Positions 26,287 through 35,008 of a stretch of 55,527 bases of DNA are shown one piece after another. The translations under genes were made by a program, and so were the position numbers. Where the stretch lies: contig JAILNV010000120.1 in the NCBI GenBank assembly GCA_024691125.1, positions 1 through 55,527 of the forward strand. Reading direction: 5' to 3'. Positions within the stretch are counted from its first letter, which is position 1. The number at the start of each line of letters is the position of its first letter. Origin of the DNA: Lachnospiraceae bacterium. Its GTDB lineage: Bacteria > Bacillota > Clostridia > Lachnospirales > Lachnospiraceae. A model generated the notes under the pieces. That model searched no databases. It saw only the letters and a list, made by a program, of their open reading frames with translations, and was not told where the DNA came from.

Positions 26287-28479
26287 CTACTCACTGAGAA
26301 CCAGTTCCCTGTAGTATCCGTCCTTCTTATACAGTTCCTCATGACGTCCGCGCTCGACAACCTCTCCGTGTTTAAGAACGATTATTTCATCACAGTCACG
26401 TATCGTACTTAGCCTGTGAGCGATTACGATACAGGTTATCCCCCTGTCTCTTATCGCATTTACCACCTCGAATTCAGTCTTGGCATCAAGCGCTGAAGTC
26501 GCCTCGTCAAGGATAACGATCGTCGGATCCTGCGCAAGAACTCTTGCTATCTCCATTCTCTGTCTCTGGCCTCCGGAGAAATCATTTCCGCCCTCGATCA
26601 TCTTATGATCGTAACCCTTTTCTCTTCGGATAATATCTTCATGTATCTGAGCATCCTTGGCCGCCATTATCATTTCAAAATCCTTGATGCTCTTATCCCA
26701 CATCCTGATATTTGATGAGATCGTATCCTCGAACATTATTATGTCCTGATCCACGACTGCAAGAGAGCCGGTAAAAACGCTCCTGTCTATGTCTCCGATC
26801 GTCAGTCCGTCAAACAGGATCTCTCCTTCCCACGGACGGTAAAGTCCTGAAAGGAGCTTTGACAGAGTTGATTTACCGCATCCGCTCTCACCGACAAAGG
26901 CAACCCTGCTTCCGGGAGTAAGCTTCAGGGAAAAATCCTTTATAAGCGGTTCGTCAAGTCTTGAGTAACCGAAGGTCACGCCTTTCATTTCCACGTTCCC
27001 TTTAAGCTTCTTATAGCTGACACCTTCCTCATGTACCTTAAGTGCGCTGTTTTCATCGGCAGGGTATTCCATGACATCCTCGATGCGTTCCATATCAGTC
27101 CTAAGCTCCTGAAGCATCTGACCTGATGAGATAAAGCTGTTGGCAGGTGCCGTAAACGAACCAAGGAAGCCCTGAAACGCTGTTATCATGCCAAGCGTAA
27201 ATCGACCCTGCATAGTCAGATATACACCTATCATAAGCACGAGTGTATTAGTGATAGCGGACACAATCCCCGGTATATTTCCAAGATACTGTTCCAGCTT
27301 AAGGAACCGTACTTTGGCTGTATTGACACCCGCCTGGTATCCGGTCCATTTGCGGAAATAGCCCTCTTCTGCGCCTGATGCCTTAATGGTCTCTATCATC
27401 TCTATGCCTGCTGTTGTACAGCTGCTTAACTTACCCGAATCACGGAGCTTCGCCCGTGAAAGGTTTATTCTCTTCTTCGATATGATGCCCGCTGTGAACA
27501 TATTTATCACAATAGAGGATATTCCCACAATTGTCAGTATTACGCTGTTCTTAAGCATCACTATAAGATAAAACACCATCATGAATGCATTAAGCACAAG
27601 CGGCGCCAGAGTGTAGATAAGCGAATGTGCTATACCTGCATTCCCTGCCCTTCGGCTTAAGATATCTCCCGCATATCTCTGCGAGAAGAAATCCATAGGA
27701 AGATTAAGAACCTTCCACATATATGAAGTGCTTCCGTACACCGACATCCTTCCGTCTATGCGGCGTGAATATACAGCCTGGATAAACGCGGTTATTATCT
27801 TGATGAATCCAAAAATCGACAGACAGATAATAAACGGCATATACCACGACGGATCCATGCCTGTAAGCAGTCTGTCCATGAATATCCTTGAAAAGACCGG
27901 GTCGATGATACCCGTAAGAGATGAAATGATATTGGTCACAACAACAAAGGCGATCGCAATCCCGCAGCCCTTAAGCCTTGCTCTTGCAAAATCAACAGTT
28001 GATCTTCTCTTCCCGTCTGCCGTAAATGTCTCCGACGGTGAGAACATCATGCAAAGGCCCGTGAATTTTTCATCAAATTCCTGCATGCTGACAGAATAGG
28101 TTCCACGAGCGGGATCGTTTATCCATACTCTGTCTTTCCTGAATCCGTTTACAACCACGAAATGATTGAATTCCCAGTGCGCTATACACGGAAAAGTTCC
28201 GTTATCTCTGAGATAATCGGGCTCATATCTGTAACCCTTGGCAATTAAACCATAGCTCCTTGCCGCGATCAGTATGCTCTTTCCGTTCGAGCCGTCCCTT
28301 GAGACACCACAATCACGCCTAACCTGTTCAAGCGGTACCCATTTTCTGTAATAGGCAAGCACCATCGCCAGGCAGGCGGCTCCACATTCAAGGGCTTCCA
28401 GCTGCATGATAAAAGGAACCTTTGCAACACCCTTTTGCACCGGTTGTATTTTCCCGTCTCTATTTCTCATTATTGCCAA
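26287..28479 (-). CDS. C39-peptidase ABC exporter (NHLP-type, cuts double-glycine leaders)
   Basis: 730 residues. The N-terminal C39 cysteine peptidase (about 18-150) has the catalytic Cys in LEALECGAACLAMVLAYY, the His in FNHFVVVNGF and the Asp in INDPARG. Six membrane helices follow, then an ATPase with GESGCGKSTL, FSGGQRQRMEIARVL and VILDEATSALD. It cuts leaders after Gly-Gly and exports the rest across the membrane. All key residues are intact. Its ATG lies 20 bases inside the end of the HlyD-like gene. This is the only leader peptidase in the window and the expected processor of the four GG proteins. Confidence 0.95.
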   Translation of the reverse strand: MAIMRNRDGKIQPVQKGVAKVPFIMQLEALECGAACLAMVLAYYRKWVPLEQVRRDCGVSRDGSNGKSILIAARSYGLIAKGYRYEPDYLRDNGTFPCIAHWEFNHFVVVNGFRKDRVWINDPARGTYSVSMQEFDEKFTGLCMMFSPSETFTADGKRRSTVDFARARLKGCGIAIAFVVVTNIISSLTGIIDPVFSRIFMDRLLTGMDPSWYMPFIICLSIFGFIKIITAFIQAVYSRRIDGRMSVYGSTSYMWKVLNLPMDFFSQRYAGDILSRRAGNAGIAHSLIYTLAPLVLNAFMMVFYLIVMLKNSVILTIVGISSIVINMFTAGIISKKRINLSRAKLRDSGKLSSCTTAGIEMIETIKASGAEEGYFRKWTGYQAGVNTAKVRFLKLEQYLGNIPGIVSAITNTLVLMIGVYLTMQGRFTLGMITAFQGFLGSFTAPANSFISSGQMLQELRTDMERIEDVMEYPADENSALKVHEEGVSYKKLKGNVEMKGVTFGYSRLDEPLIKDFSLKLTPGSRVAFVGESGCGKSTLSKLLSGLYRPWEGEILFDGLTIGDIDRSVFTGSLAVVDQDIIMFEDTISSNIRMWDKSIKDFEMIMAAKDAQIHEDIIRREKGYDHKMIEGGNDFSGGQRQRMEIARVLAQDPTIVILDEATSALDAKTEFEVVNAIRDRGITCIVIAHRLSTIRDCDEIIVLKHGEVVERGRHEELYKKDGYYRELVLSE

Positions 28480-28948
28480 ACAAGAACGACAGCGGACTTA
28501 TTTCTTCCGTAACAAGCTCCACCTCATAGCTTCCGTCTTCGAACTCTCCGTCGACGTCTATTTCGTACACCCACTCTCCGTGCTGCATATTTCCGATATG
28601 CAACGTATAGCTGTCCGTTGTATCCTCAACGGTCACGGGTTTATCAGAGTGCAGGGATGCACTGTATTCGCTGCCGTCTATCTTCGCCTTCATTTCATTT
28701 CCGAATCTGCTGCCGTATTCCTTCTTCACAAGGCAGGTGAGCCTTCCGCCCTTCGATATCCCTACTCCGGGTACGGTTGAATCGATATTTCCGACTGTGC
28801 CGAATATGCATGCTCCCGTAAGTATTACCACGATTGCTGCCAATACGAACCATATCCCCGGATCGGAGAGTTTCACATAATCGTTAAGCTGATCCGGTGA
28901 TGATATCCTCTCTATTGACTTATCCCTGAATACGGTCTCGTTAGCCAT
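28460..28948 (-). CDS. short HlyD-like secretion protein of the NHLP system
   Basis: 162 residues. The N-terminus VFRDKSIERISSPDQLNDYVKL and the single membrane helix (about 32-52) match the start of NHLP-system secretion proteins. The usual membrane-fusion protein is several hundred residues with a coiled-coil hairpin; here only ~105 extracytoplasmic residues remain, forming one beta domain (lipoyl/barrel-like). That may be normal for a cell with a single membrane. The RBS GGAAGC precedes the ATG, and the gene overlaps the C39 exporter gene by 20 bases. Confidence 0.82.
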   Translation of the reverse strand: MANETVFRDKSIERISSPDQLNDYVKLSDPGIWFVLAAIVVILTGACIFGTVGNIDSTVPGVGISKGGRLTCLVKKEYGSRFGNEMKAKIDGSEYSASLHSDKPVTVEDTTDSYTLHIGNMQHGEWVYEIDVDGEFEDGSYEVELVTEEISPLSFLFGNNEK

Positions 28949-29022
28949 CTGCTTCCTGTTCCGGGTTACCGCTTTTCGACCCTTACTGATCCGAACAGCC
29001 TTACTGTTATATGCCGGGCATA

Positions 29023-29439
29023 TTACTTATGTATATATTTAAGCTGCTCATTGATCTTGCCCACTGTCCTGTTCCAATACCATGATTCTGTCAGCCATAT
29101 ACCCGCATAGATAACTGTCATAATGGCGATCATGACCAGCATATCACTGATCCTTTCGAACCATCCGAGCAAAGTACTTGCAATAACAAAATCCATCATT
29201 ACAACAACATAATGGATAAGCGTAACCTTAAGAAGTCCCCAGCTCTCTATCTCATATACTATTGACCCGCCCATTGCGATCATGCCGAGTAAAGCAGATA
29301 CAGTAAGATGCAGGATAAGCTCGGCTGAATTTGCTTCCTCTGACAGCGGATGGTTCATTACCCAGAAAGCCACTCCGACTATCGTCCCCAATACCAGCCC
29401 TATAAGAGCCTTTGTTATAAACCTGTTCCACAGCTCCAT
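29023..29439 (-). CDS. second DUF3021 membrane protein
   Basis: 138 residues, four membrane helices, with IAMGGSIVYEIESWGLLKVTL, which nearly repeats the matching part of the DUF3021 protein at 9805-10227. No LytTR gene is next to it; instead it is the second gene of the exporter operon, 29 bases after the STAS gene. The RBS is AGAGGTGG. It may act on the same LytTR regulator as its paralogue, giving feedback from the exporter operon. Function is inferred only from family habit. Confidence 0.87.
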   Translation of the reverse strand: MELWNRFITKALIGLVLGTIVGVAFWVMNHPLSEEANSAELILHLTVSALLGMIAMGGSIVYEIESWGLLKVTLIHYVVVMMDFVIASTLLGWFERISDMLVMIAIMTVIYAGIWLTESWYWNRTVGKINEQLKYIHK

Positions 29440-29468
29440 AATGCCACCTCTTGGTTAACATAAATCAC

Positions 29469-29786
29469 CTACAGGATATTTATCATATCCTTAAATCCGG
29501 TCATCACAAAAATTTCATCTACTTCAGGGGTAACATTCCTGACCGTCATACTGCCGCCCTTCCCTTCCGTATACTCCTGTGCCCAGTAAAGGACACGGAG
29601 TCCTGCAGAGGCAATATAATCAAGACCTTCCAGATCGAAGAAGATGTTGATAACCTCCTCCGGAAGCTCATTCAGCCTCTCATCAAGGTTCATTGCCCGC
29701 AGCGTATCAAGCTTCCCCCTGAGCGCAATATTAAGATCCGCCCCGTTTATCTCCCACTTTGTATCTATATATCCTTCAGCTCCCAT
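29469..29786 (-). CDS. STAS-domain protein (anti-sigma factor antagonist-like)
   Basis: 105 residues, one STAS domain. The phosphorylation region reads LDYIASAGLRVLYWAQ, where a Ser in SAG is the conserved site, as in SpoIIAA and RsbV. It should be phosphorylated by an anti-sigma-like kinase and dephosphorylated by a PP2C enzyme; both activities are encoded in 21985-24096 of the same operon. No sigma factor is visible here, so the switch may act on another partner. It is the first gene after operator F, with AAAGGA before the ATG. Confidence 0.9.
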   Translation of the reverse strand: MGAEGYIDTKWEINGADLNIALRGKLDTLRAMNLDERLNELPEEVINIFFDLEGLDYIASAGLRVLYWAQEYTEGKGGSMTVRNVTPEVDEIFVMTGFKDMINIL

Positions 29787-29825
29787 AACAGCATTCCTTT
29801 CATATATGTATAAGTCTCCAAATAT

Positions 29826-29892
29826 ATTTTACATCTTTTGAATTGTCTTTATATACGTTTTGTCTATTCGGTCGTTTTTCATGTCTATTTGG
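29826..29892 (-). promoter_or_regulatory. LytTR-type operator/promoter F, for the exporter/partner-switch operon
   Basis: On the minus strand the half-sites are CCAAATAGAC (29883-29892) and CCGAATAGAC (29862-29871), 21 bp apart, with spacer ATGAAAAACGA. A TAAAAT -10 follows after 30 bases (29826-29831). The STAS ATG is 39 bases away. Eight or more genes follow in the same direction. Confidence 0.8.
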
Positions 29893-30078
29893 TAACTATT
29901 CCGAATGAACCGCTTAAAAATCTTGAAATACTTACGCTTACTCCGTATACTAATCTTGCAATAACAACTTTTCTTTAAGACCAAACAGAATATAATGACT
30001 TCAGAATGTGAAGAAAAGAATCAGACCGGAATTAAACCGACGGAAAAATCATATGGCAGAAAAAGGATGTAGAAAGAT

Positions 30079-31371
30079 ATGCTCAGAGAAACAGCGGTAA
30101 AAAACGGCAGGCTTCGCGGCCTTCCGGGAAACGATCCAAGAGTTACGGTTTATAAAGGAATACCCTATGCTGCTCCTCCGACAGGAGCTTTAAGATGGTG
30201 TGCCCCGAAGCCTGCGAATGACTGGGATGGTATATATGATGCATACAGATTCGCTCCCATTTCTATCCAGGATCGGCCGGGGCTTGGCGATGATGTATAT
30301 TGCAGAGAATGGCATGTGGATCCCGATATCCCCATGAGTGAGGACTGTCTTTATCTCAATATCTGGACACCGGCACGGGCACAGGATGAGAAGCTTCCTG
30401 TACTGATATGGTATTTCGGCGGTGCCTACCAGTGGGGTTATACGGCAGAAATGGAGTTCAACGGCGAACGTCTTGCCCGCCGCGGGATAGTAGTCGTTAG
30501 TATCAATTACAGGCTCGGACCCTTCGGATTCCTTGCGCATCCCGATCTTACCGCTCAGGATCCGGGTAATCCTTCGAACTTCGGACTTCTCGACCAGCAG
30601 GCAGGACTCAGATGGGTTTATGATAATATAGAAGCATTCGGCGGCGATCGTGAAAACATAACCACGGCCGGCCAGTCGGCAGGCGGAAACAGTGTGCTGC
30701 AGCAGTTATGCAGCTCTGAGAATCAGTCTCTTATAAAGGGGGCCGCCATATTCAGCGGACTTATCAGGTTCCCCGGTGGCGGTGATGATATAATGCGTCC
30801 TGTTCCGCTCAGCCGTGCCGAAGGTATGGGCGTGGATTTCCTTAATTTCCTCGGCGTTTCTTCCATAGACGAAGCAAGACAGCTCGATGCTTTTTTCATA
30901 CGCGACAGATATGCGGAATATGCCGCCGACCATCTTCGCTTCACTCCGATAATCGACGGCATACATTATGTTGCAGATCCTTATGATCTGTTCGTTTCCG
31001 GGAAGAGACCCGATGTACCGGTGATCACCGGATATACCACGGATGAATTTATTACGGACGGCTTAAACTGCGTTAAATGGACAGTTGAGAACGCAATAAA
31101 CGAAGCTTTACGTAACAGCTGTCCGGGTAAGCATTATGTGTATGAATTCTCCTCTCCGATGCCCGGGCGCGATGATCCCGGAGTCTTCCATTCGTGCGAT
31201 CTTTGGTTCTGGTTCGAAACCCTCAATATGTGCTGGAGGCCGTTTGGCGGCGATCACTTCATGCTTGCAAGAAGGATGTGCGATCATTTTGCCGCCTTCG
31301 TCAGGACCCACGATCCCGGCTGGCCGGCTGCCTTACCGGACAACCTGAATATTGAGAAGTTAACAGTATGA
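30079..31371 (+). CDS. type-B carboxylesterase
   Basis: 430 residues, alpha/beta hydrolase of the carboxylesterase type B family. The oxyanion hole is WYFGGAYQWG, the nucleophile Ser200 lies in TTAGQSAGGNS, and the His is probably His371 in GVFHSCDLWFWF; the acid is in TGYTTDEF (about 322-323). The start MLRETAVKNGRLRGL is typical. It is shorter than the usual ~500 residues. No signal peptide, so it is cytoplasmic. It converges with the GH51 gene and may remove acetyl or feruloyl groups from imported oligosaccharides; that is an inference from its neighbours. Confidence 0.9.
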   Translation: MLRETAVKNGRLRGLPGNDPRVTVYKGIPYAAPPTGALRWCAPKPANDWDGIYDAYRFAPISIQDRPGLGDDVYCREWHVDPDIPMSEDCLYLNIWTPARAQDEKLPVLIWYFGGAYQWGYTAEMEFNGERLARRGIVVVSINYRLGPFGFLAHPDLTAQDPGNPSNFGLLDQQAGLRWVYDNIEAFGGDRENITTAGQSAGGNSVLQQLCSSENQSLIKGAAIFSGLIRFPGGGDDIMRPVPLSRAEGMGVDFLNFLGVSSIDEARQLDAFFIRDRYAEYAADHLRFTPIIDGIHYVADPYDLFVSGKRPDVPVITGYTTDEFITDGLNCVKWTVENAINEALRNSCPGKHYVYEFSSPMPGRDDPGVFHSCDLWFWFETLNMCWRPFGGDHFMLARRMCDHFAAFVRTHDPGWPAALPDNLNIEKLTV

Positions 31372-31392
31372 TATAACTGTCTGATATCATAC
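31366..31392. terminator. hairpin between converging genes
   Basis: GTATGATAT and ATATCATAC form a perfect 9-bp stem with a 9-base loop; it overlaps the stop codon of the esterase gene. No clear U-run follows in either direction, so terminator function is a guess from position between convergent genes. Confidence 0.4.
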
Positions 31393-31431
31393 CTGAAAAA
31401 TAGCAATCCGAAGAATAAGCCGGAACCAGCC

Positions 31432-32940
31432 TCATCCAAGCCTCAGCTCGATAACCGACGCTGCAGGTACCATGACCGTCAGAGAACTTCCGTCGGCTCT
31501 GTATCCGTCGCAAGGCTTAATGCCGACCTTTTCAGGCTCTTCGAAGGTATTCTTATCACGGATATCGCTGCCCTTTAAGATATTGCATTCCTTAATCTCA
31601 CGCTTCACGGCATCGCTAAACTGTATAATGAGCTCTTCATCCTTATCAACTGACAGATTATTTATGGTGATCGTTATCACACCATCCTTAACCGATACGG
31701 ATTCCGTCAATACCGGAAGAGTCTTCTCTTCATCCGTATAGGTATTATCTACTCCTGTAAGTGAGCTTGCAAGCAGCTCTGCCCCCTGATGATGACGGAA
31801 CATACGGAATACATGCCATGTAGGTGTCTTGATCATTTTATCACCATCGGTAAGGATCACTGACTGAAGAACATTCACCATCTGAGCTATGCAGGCAAGC
31901 TTAACGCGGTCGCAGTGCTTATTGAAGATATTGAGTGAAACACCTGCCACCAGCGCATCCCTCACCGTGTTCTGCTGATACAGGAAGCCAGGATTGGTTC
32001 CCGGTTCCACCTCGAACCATGTTCCCCACTCATCTATTGACATTCCCACCTTCTTCTCAGGATCGTATTTATCCATGATGGCGCCATGTCTCTTTATAAG
32101 ATCCTCTATGTGATATGCAGCCCACAGAGTCTTATACCAAAGCTCATCATCGAACTCGGTTGCACTGACCTTAGGCAGCCATCCAAGCGGAAGCGTATAG
32201 TAATGCAGTGATAACAGATCCATGAACCCATGCTGCGCAGGATCCACATGTCTGTAGCATGCCTCCATAACCTCATCCGTCCAGTAATAATCCTCTGAAT
32301 TCGCTCCGCAGCATATCCTCTTAACAGGCTTATCCTTATTATACTGCTTTATAAATGTCTGATACCTTCTGTACTCATTGGCATAGTAATCCGGATTCAT
32401 GTTGCCGCCGCAGCCCCAGTTCTCATTTCCCACACCGAAATAATCAACAGTAAAGGGCTCCTCATGTCCGTTCTCCTTACGCATATCAGCCATCGGAGAA
32501 GTCCCGTCAAGGGTCATGTATTCGATCCATTCAGACATTTCCCTGACTGTACCGCTTCCCACATTTCCGTTAATATAGGTCTTGCATCCAAGCTGTCTGC
32601 ACAGTTCCATGAACTCATGTGTCCCGAAGCTGTTATCCTCTACAACTCCACCCCAGTTGGTATTGATCATCTTCTTGCGTTCTTCCTTCGGACCGATACC
32701 GTCCTTCCAGTGATACTCATCGGCAAAGCATCCGCCGGGCCAGCGAAGGAGCGGGATATCTATCTGCCTGAGTGCTTCCACTACGTCTTTTCTCATTCCG
32801 TTAACATTGGGAATATCGGAATCCTCTCCCACAAATATCCCTTCATATATACATCTTCCCAGATGCTCGCTGAAGTGACCGTATATTTCCGGTTCTATCG
32901 TTCCTATCTTATTATTTACATCAATTACGAGTCTGGCCAT
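31432..32940 (-). CDS. abfA: GH51 alpha-L-arabinofuranosidase
   Basis: 502 residues, the usual length for intracellular GH51. The acid/base Glu173 lies in [13 protein letters not shown] and the nucleophile Glu304 in [10 protein letters not shown]. The substrate-pocket segment [19 protein letters not shown] is present. A C-terminal beta-sandwich follows from about residue 390. It releases arabinose from arabinoxylan or arabinan oligosaccharides in the cytoplasm; there is no signal peptide. It is in one direction with the GH43 gene and sugar transporter. The short Cys-rich gene lies between. Confidence 0.96.
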   Translation of the reverse strand: MARLVIDVNNKIGTIEPEIYGHFSEHLGRCIYEGIFVGEDSDIPNVNGMRKDVVEALRQIDIPLLRWPGGCFADEYHWKDGIGPKEERKKMINTNWGGVVEDNSFGTHEFMELCRQLGCKTYINGNVGSGTVREMSEWIEYMTLDGTSPMADMRKENGHEEPFTVDYFGVGNENWGCGGNMNPDYYANEYRRYQTFIKQYNKDKPVKRICCGANSEDYYWTDEVMEACYRHVDPAQHGFMDLLSLHYYTLPLGWLPKVSATEFDDELWYKTLWAAYHIEDLIKRHGAIMDKYDPEKKVGMSIDEWGTWFEVEPGTNPGFLYQQNTVRDALVAGVSLNIFNKHCDRVKLACIAQMVNVLQSVILTDGDKMIKTPTWHVFRMFRHHQGAELLASSLTGVDNTYTDEEKTLPVLTESVSVKDGVITITINNLSVDKDEELIIQFSDAVKREIKECNILKGSDIRDKNTFEEPEKVGIKPCDGYRADGSSLTVMVPAASVIELRLG

Positions 32941-33038
32941 TCTTCCACTACCTCCTGTATTTTCTTAAATTCTCATTCCTGCATTCCATACCGGAATTCA
33001 TAATAATGATTGCTTTATGACTTTTATGATCTCCACAC

Positions 33039-33329
33039 TTACCATTTTTTATGAGGACAGTGAACTGTTTTTTTCATGCTCCTTACAATACAATAGCAGC
33101 CGCATGCAAGACAGGTCCCCTGTGAGTTCCTGTCACATGCGCTGCATATTTCAAGCCTTTCTTTTATAAGCTCATCCCCTGCCTTATCCTTTGCATCAAG
33201 AAGATCATACAGTCTCTGTGCATACGCATTGATATCCCGGGGTATTTCCTTAAATATATCGCATAATCTGCAGAATCTGAGCTTTTCGGTCCCTTCCGTA
33301 TCTTTTATACCTTTAATATCGTCCATCAC
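33039..33329 (-). CDS. small cysteine-rich protein (DUF6171-like)
   Basis: 96 residues with a helical N-terminal half and a C-terminal cysteine cluster, CSACDRNSQGTCLACGCYC and HC, besides an N-terminal CRLC. The spacing suggests zinc or Fe-S binding. It resembles the small Cys-rich proteins labelled DUF6171 in clostridia, whose role is not known. It lies between the GH51 and GH43 genes but its link to sugar use is unclear. Confidence 0.65.
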   Translation of the reverse strand: MMDDIKGIKDTEGTEKLRFCRLCDIFKEIPRDINAYAQRLYDLLDAKDKAGDELIKERLEICSACDRNSQGTCLACGCYCIVRSMKKTVHCPHKKW

Positions 33330-33375
33330 TTATCAGGCTGTCAGGGACTTATCCATCCCGTTCTCCGTTTCATTT

Positions 33376-33398
33376 TATGATTCAGGGGGCAAAACTAT
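33376..33398 (+). repeat. dispersed 23-bp intergenic motif, copy 2
   Basis: The 23 bases around GATTCAGGGGGCAAAACTAT match copy 1 (8472-8494) at 21 positions. It lies in the 130-base gap between the Cys-rich gene and the GH43 gene and is followed by a T-run. Confidence 0.5.
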
Positions 33399-33459
33399 CT
33401 TTTTTTGATTAACGGATTGTCCTGTGCTTCGCACTTATGTCATAAGGAATCCAACACTC

Positions 33460-35004
33460 TCATACAATGAGTTCGAAGTCAAGGAAGTTTAAGTTGCTCT
33501 CTCCCCTGAATATAAAGTACAGAGCATATACCCCATCCCCGCCATTTACATCCGTTTCACCCCGTATATATGCGTTGGTGGAGGATACCGGTATGCTTCC
33601 GATAAGCTTTCGGTTCATGGGTTCATCCTTGGGCGCAGCATATATTTCGATTATACCACGTCCGTAACCCTTTGTCCTGATGGCGATCCTCTTAAGATCC
33701 TTAAGTTCGAAATACTTAAACCCGATTATTGCCCCATCCCTTATATTCGTTATGAACGGATGGATATCCTTATCAAGTCCGCCGGCTCTGTCGATTTCCT
33801 CAGGTCTCGCAACCACCTTGTATTCATCAGGCGTAACATCGCTGTGATCCTGGACTATCTTTGGAAAATCATCCGAAAGCCAGCCGATCCACGGAATGAG
33901 CATGTACCTGTCCTTTGTAACATCATATACATTTTTCTGCTCATTAAGTGTATCCTTTTCAAGGAAAAGATTGCATGCAAGATTGGCAGGATATACACCG
34001 CTTCCCTTAAGCGGAACTTTTCCTCCGCACGAAGTGACCTCCACCTGTTTAATGCTTCCGTCCTCTTCGATCTTAATCCTTTCAAGACATCCCTGTCTGC
34101 TGTAATTATGGGCGTTGGTATGCCTGTGATAGAATATATACCATTCTCCGTTTATCTCCACGATGCTTCCGTGGTTGTTTGCATACGGAACACACGGCAT
34201 GTCCGCCGGCTTATAGGTATCTATGCCCAGATCACAGTTGCTTATGATCACGCCACCGTATTCAAAGGGCTTATCGGGCTCATCCGATACTGCATAACAG
34301 AGTTCATGGTTTACATAAGATGAGTATATGAAATAGTACTTATCCTTTATCTTCCTAATGGACGGAGCCTCGAAAAAGGCATGTCCCTCATAAGGCGTAC
34401 CCTTACTGTAATACTCACTCGGCGCAATAAATTCGGGGTCCTTGGCTATGGTTATCATATCCTTTCCGAGCACTGTCACCATGGCTCCGTGCTTACCCTT
34501 ATTACCAGCCTCACAGAATCCCGTGTACAGATAGGTAAGATTCCCTTCCGTTATAACGGCGGGATCAAACTGCTGCTCGTCCCCTTTTCTGGCTCCGAGC
34601 ATTGTTCCCTCAAGGTCATGAACATAGCCGTAGAACTCATATTTCCCTGCCGGCTCGTCACACACCGCCACCGCAACATGGCTCATTTTGCTCAGGGAAT
34701 AATATAAATAGTAACGCCCGTCGGGACCAACGGTCACATCAGGCGCATAGAGATTACCCTGCAGATCCTTGTTGAAGGGATCCTGTTCTTTTCTGTATAT
34801 TACGCCCTCATATCTCCAGTTGCCGAGATCGTTTACCGGAGCCGACCAGCATACATAGTCGAGCTCACAGTAAACATCCCCGTTATACCTGTCGTGTGAA
34901 CCGTATATATACACCCGGTCGCCGAACACATATGGTTCGCCGTCCGGAATGTATTCATAAAATGGGAGATATGGGTTCGTAACCTGTTTCAAATTTGGGT
35001 TCAT
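33460..35004 (-). CDS. GH43-family glycosidase
   Basis: 514 residues from the ATG at 35004, four bases after the stop of the permease gene and with AGGAG upstream; a start at 35025 would overlap that gene. Residues 10-310 form the five-bladed propeller of GH43: NPYLPFYEYIPDGEPYVFGDRVYIYGSHD, APDVTVGPDGRYYLYYS, and FFEAPSIRKIKDKYYFIYS. A C-terminal beta domain (about 360-514), probably a sugar-binding sandwich, ends the protein. It should cut xylose or arabinose units from xylan or arabinan fragments. No signal peptide. It is the last gene after the sugar transporter. Confidence 0.92.
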   Translation of the reverse strand: MNPNLKQVTNPYLPFYEYIPDGEPYVFGDRVYIYGSHDRYNGDVYCELDYVCWSAPVNDLGNWRYEGVIYRKEQDPFNKDLQGNLYAPDVTVGPDGRYYLYYSLSKMSHVAVAVCDEPAGKYEFYGYVHDLEGTMLGARKGDEQQFDPAVITEGNLTYLYTGFCEAGNKGKHGAMVTVLGKDMITIAKDPEFIAPSEYYSKGTPYEGHAFFEAPSIRKIKDKYYFIYSSYVNHELCYAVSDEPDKPFEYGGVIISNCDLGIDTYKPADMPCVPYANNHGSIVEINGEWYIFYHRHTNAHNYSRQGCLERIKIEEDGSIKQVEVTSCGGKVPLKGSGVYPANLACNLFLEKDTLNEQKNVYDVTKDRYMLIPWIGWLSDDFPKIVQDHSDVTPDEYKVVARPEEIDRAGGLDKDIHPFITNIRDGAIIGFKYFELKDLKRIAIRTKGYGRGIIEIYAAPKDEPMNRKLIGSIPVSSTNAYIRGETDVNGGDGVYALYFIFRGESNLNFLDFELIV

Positions 35005-35008
35005 GTGC

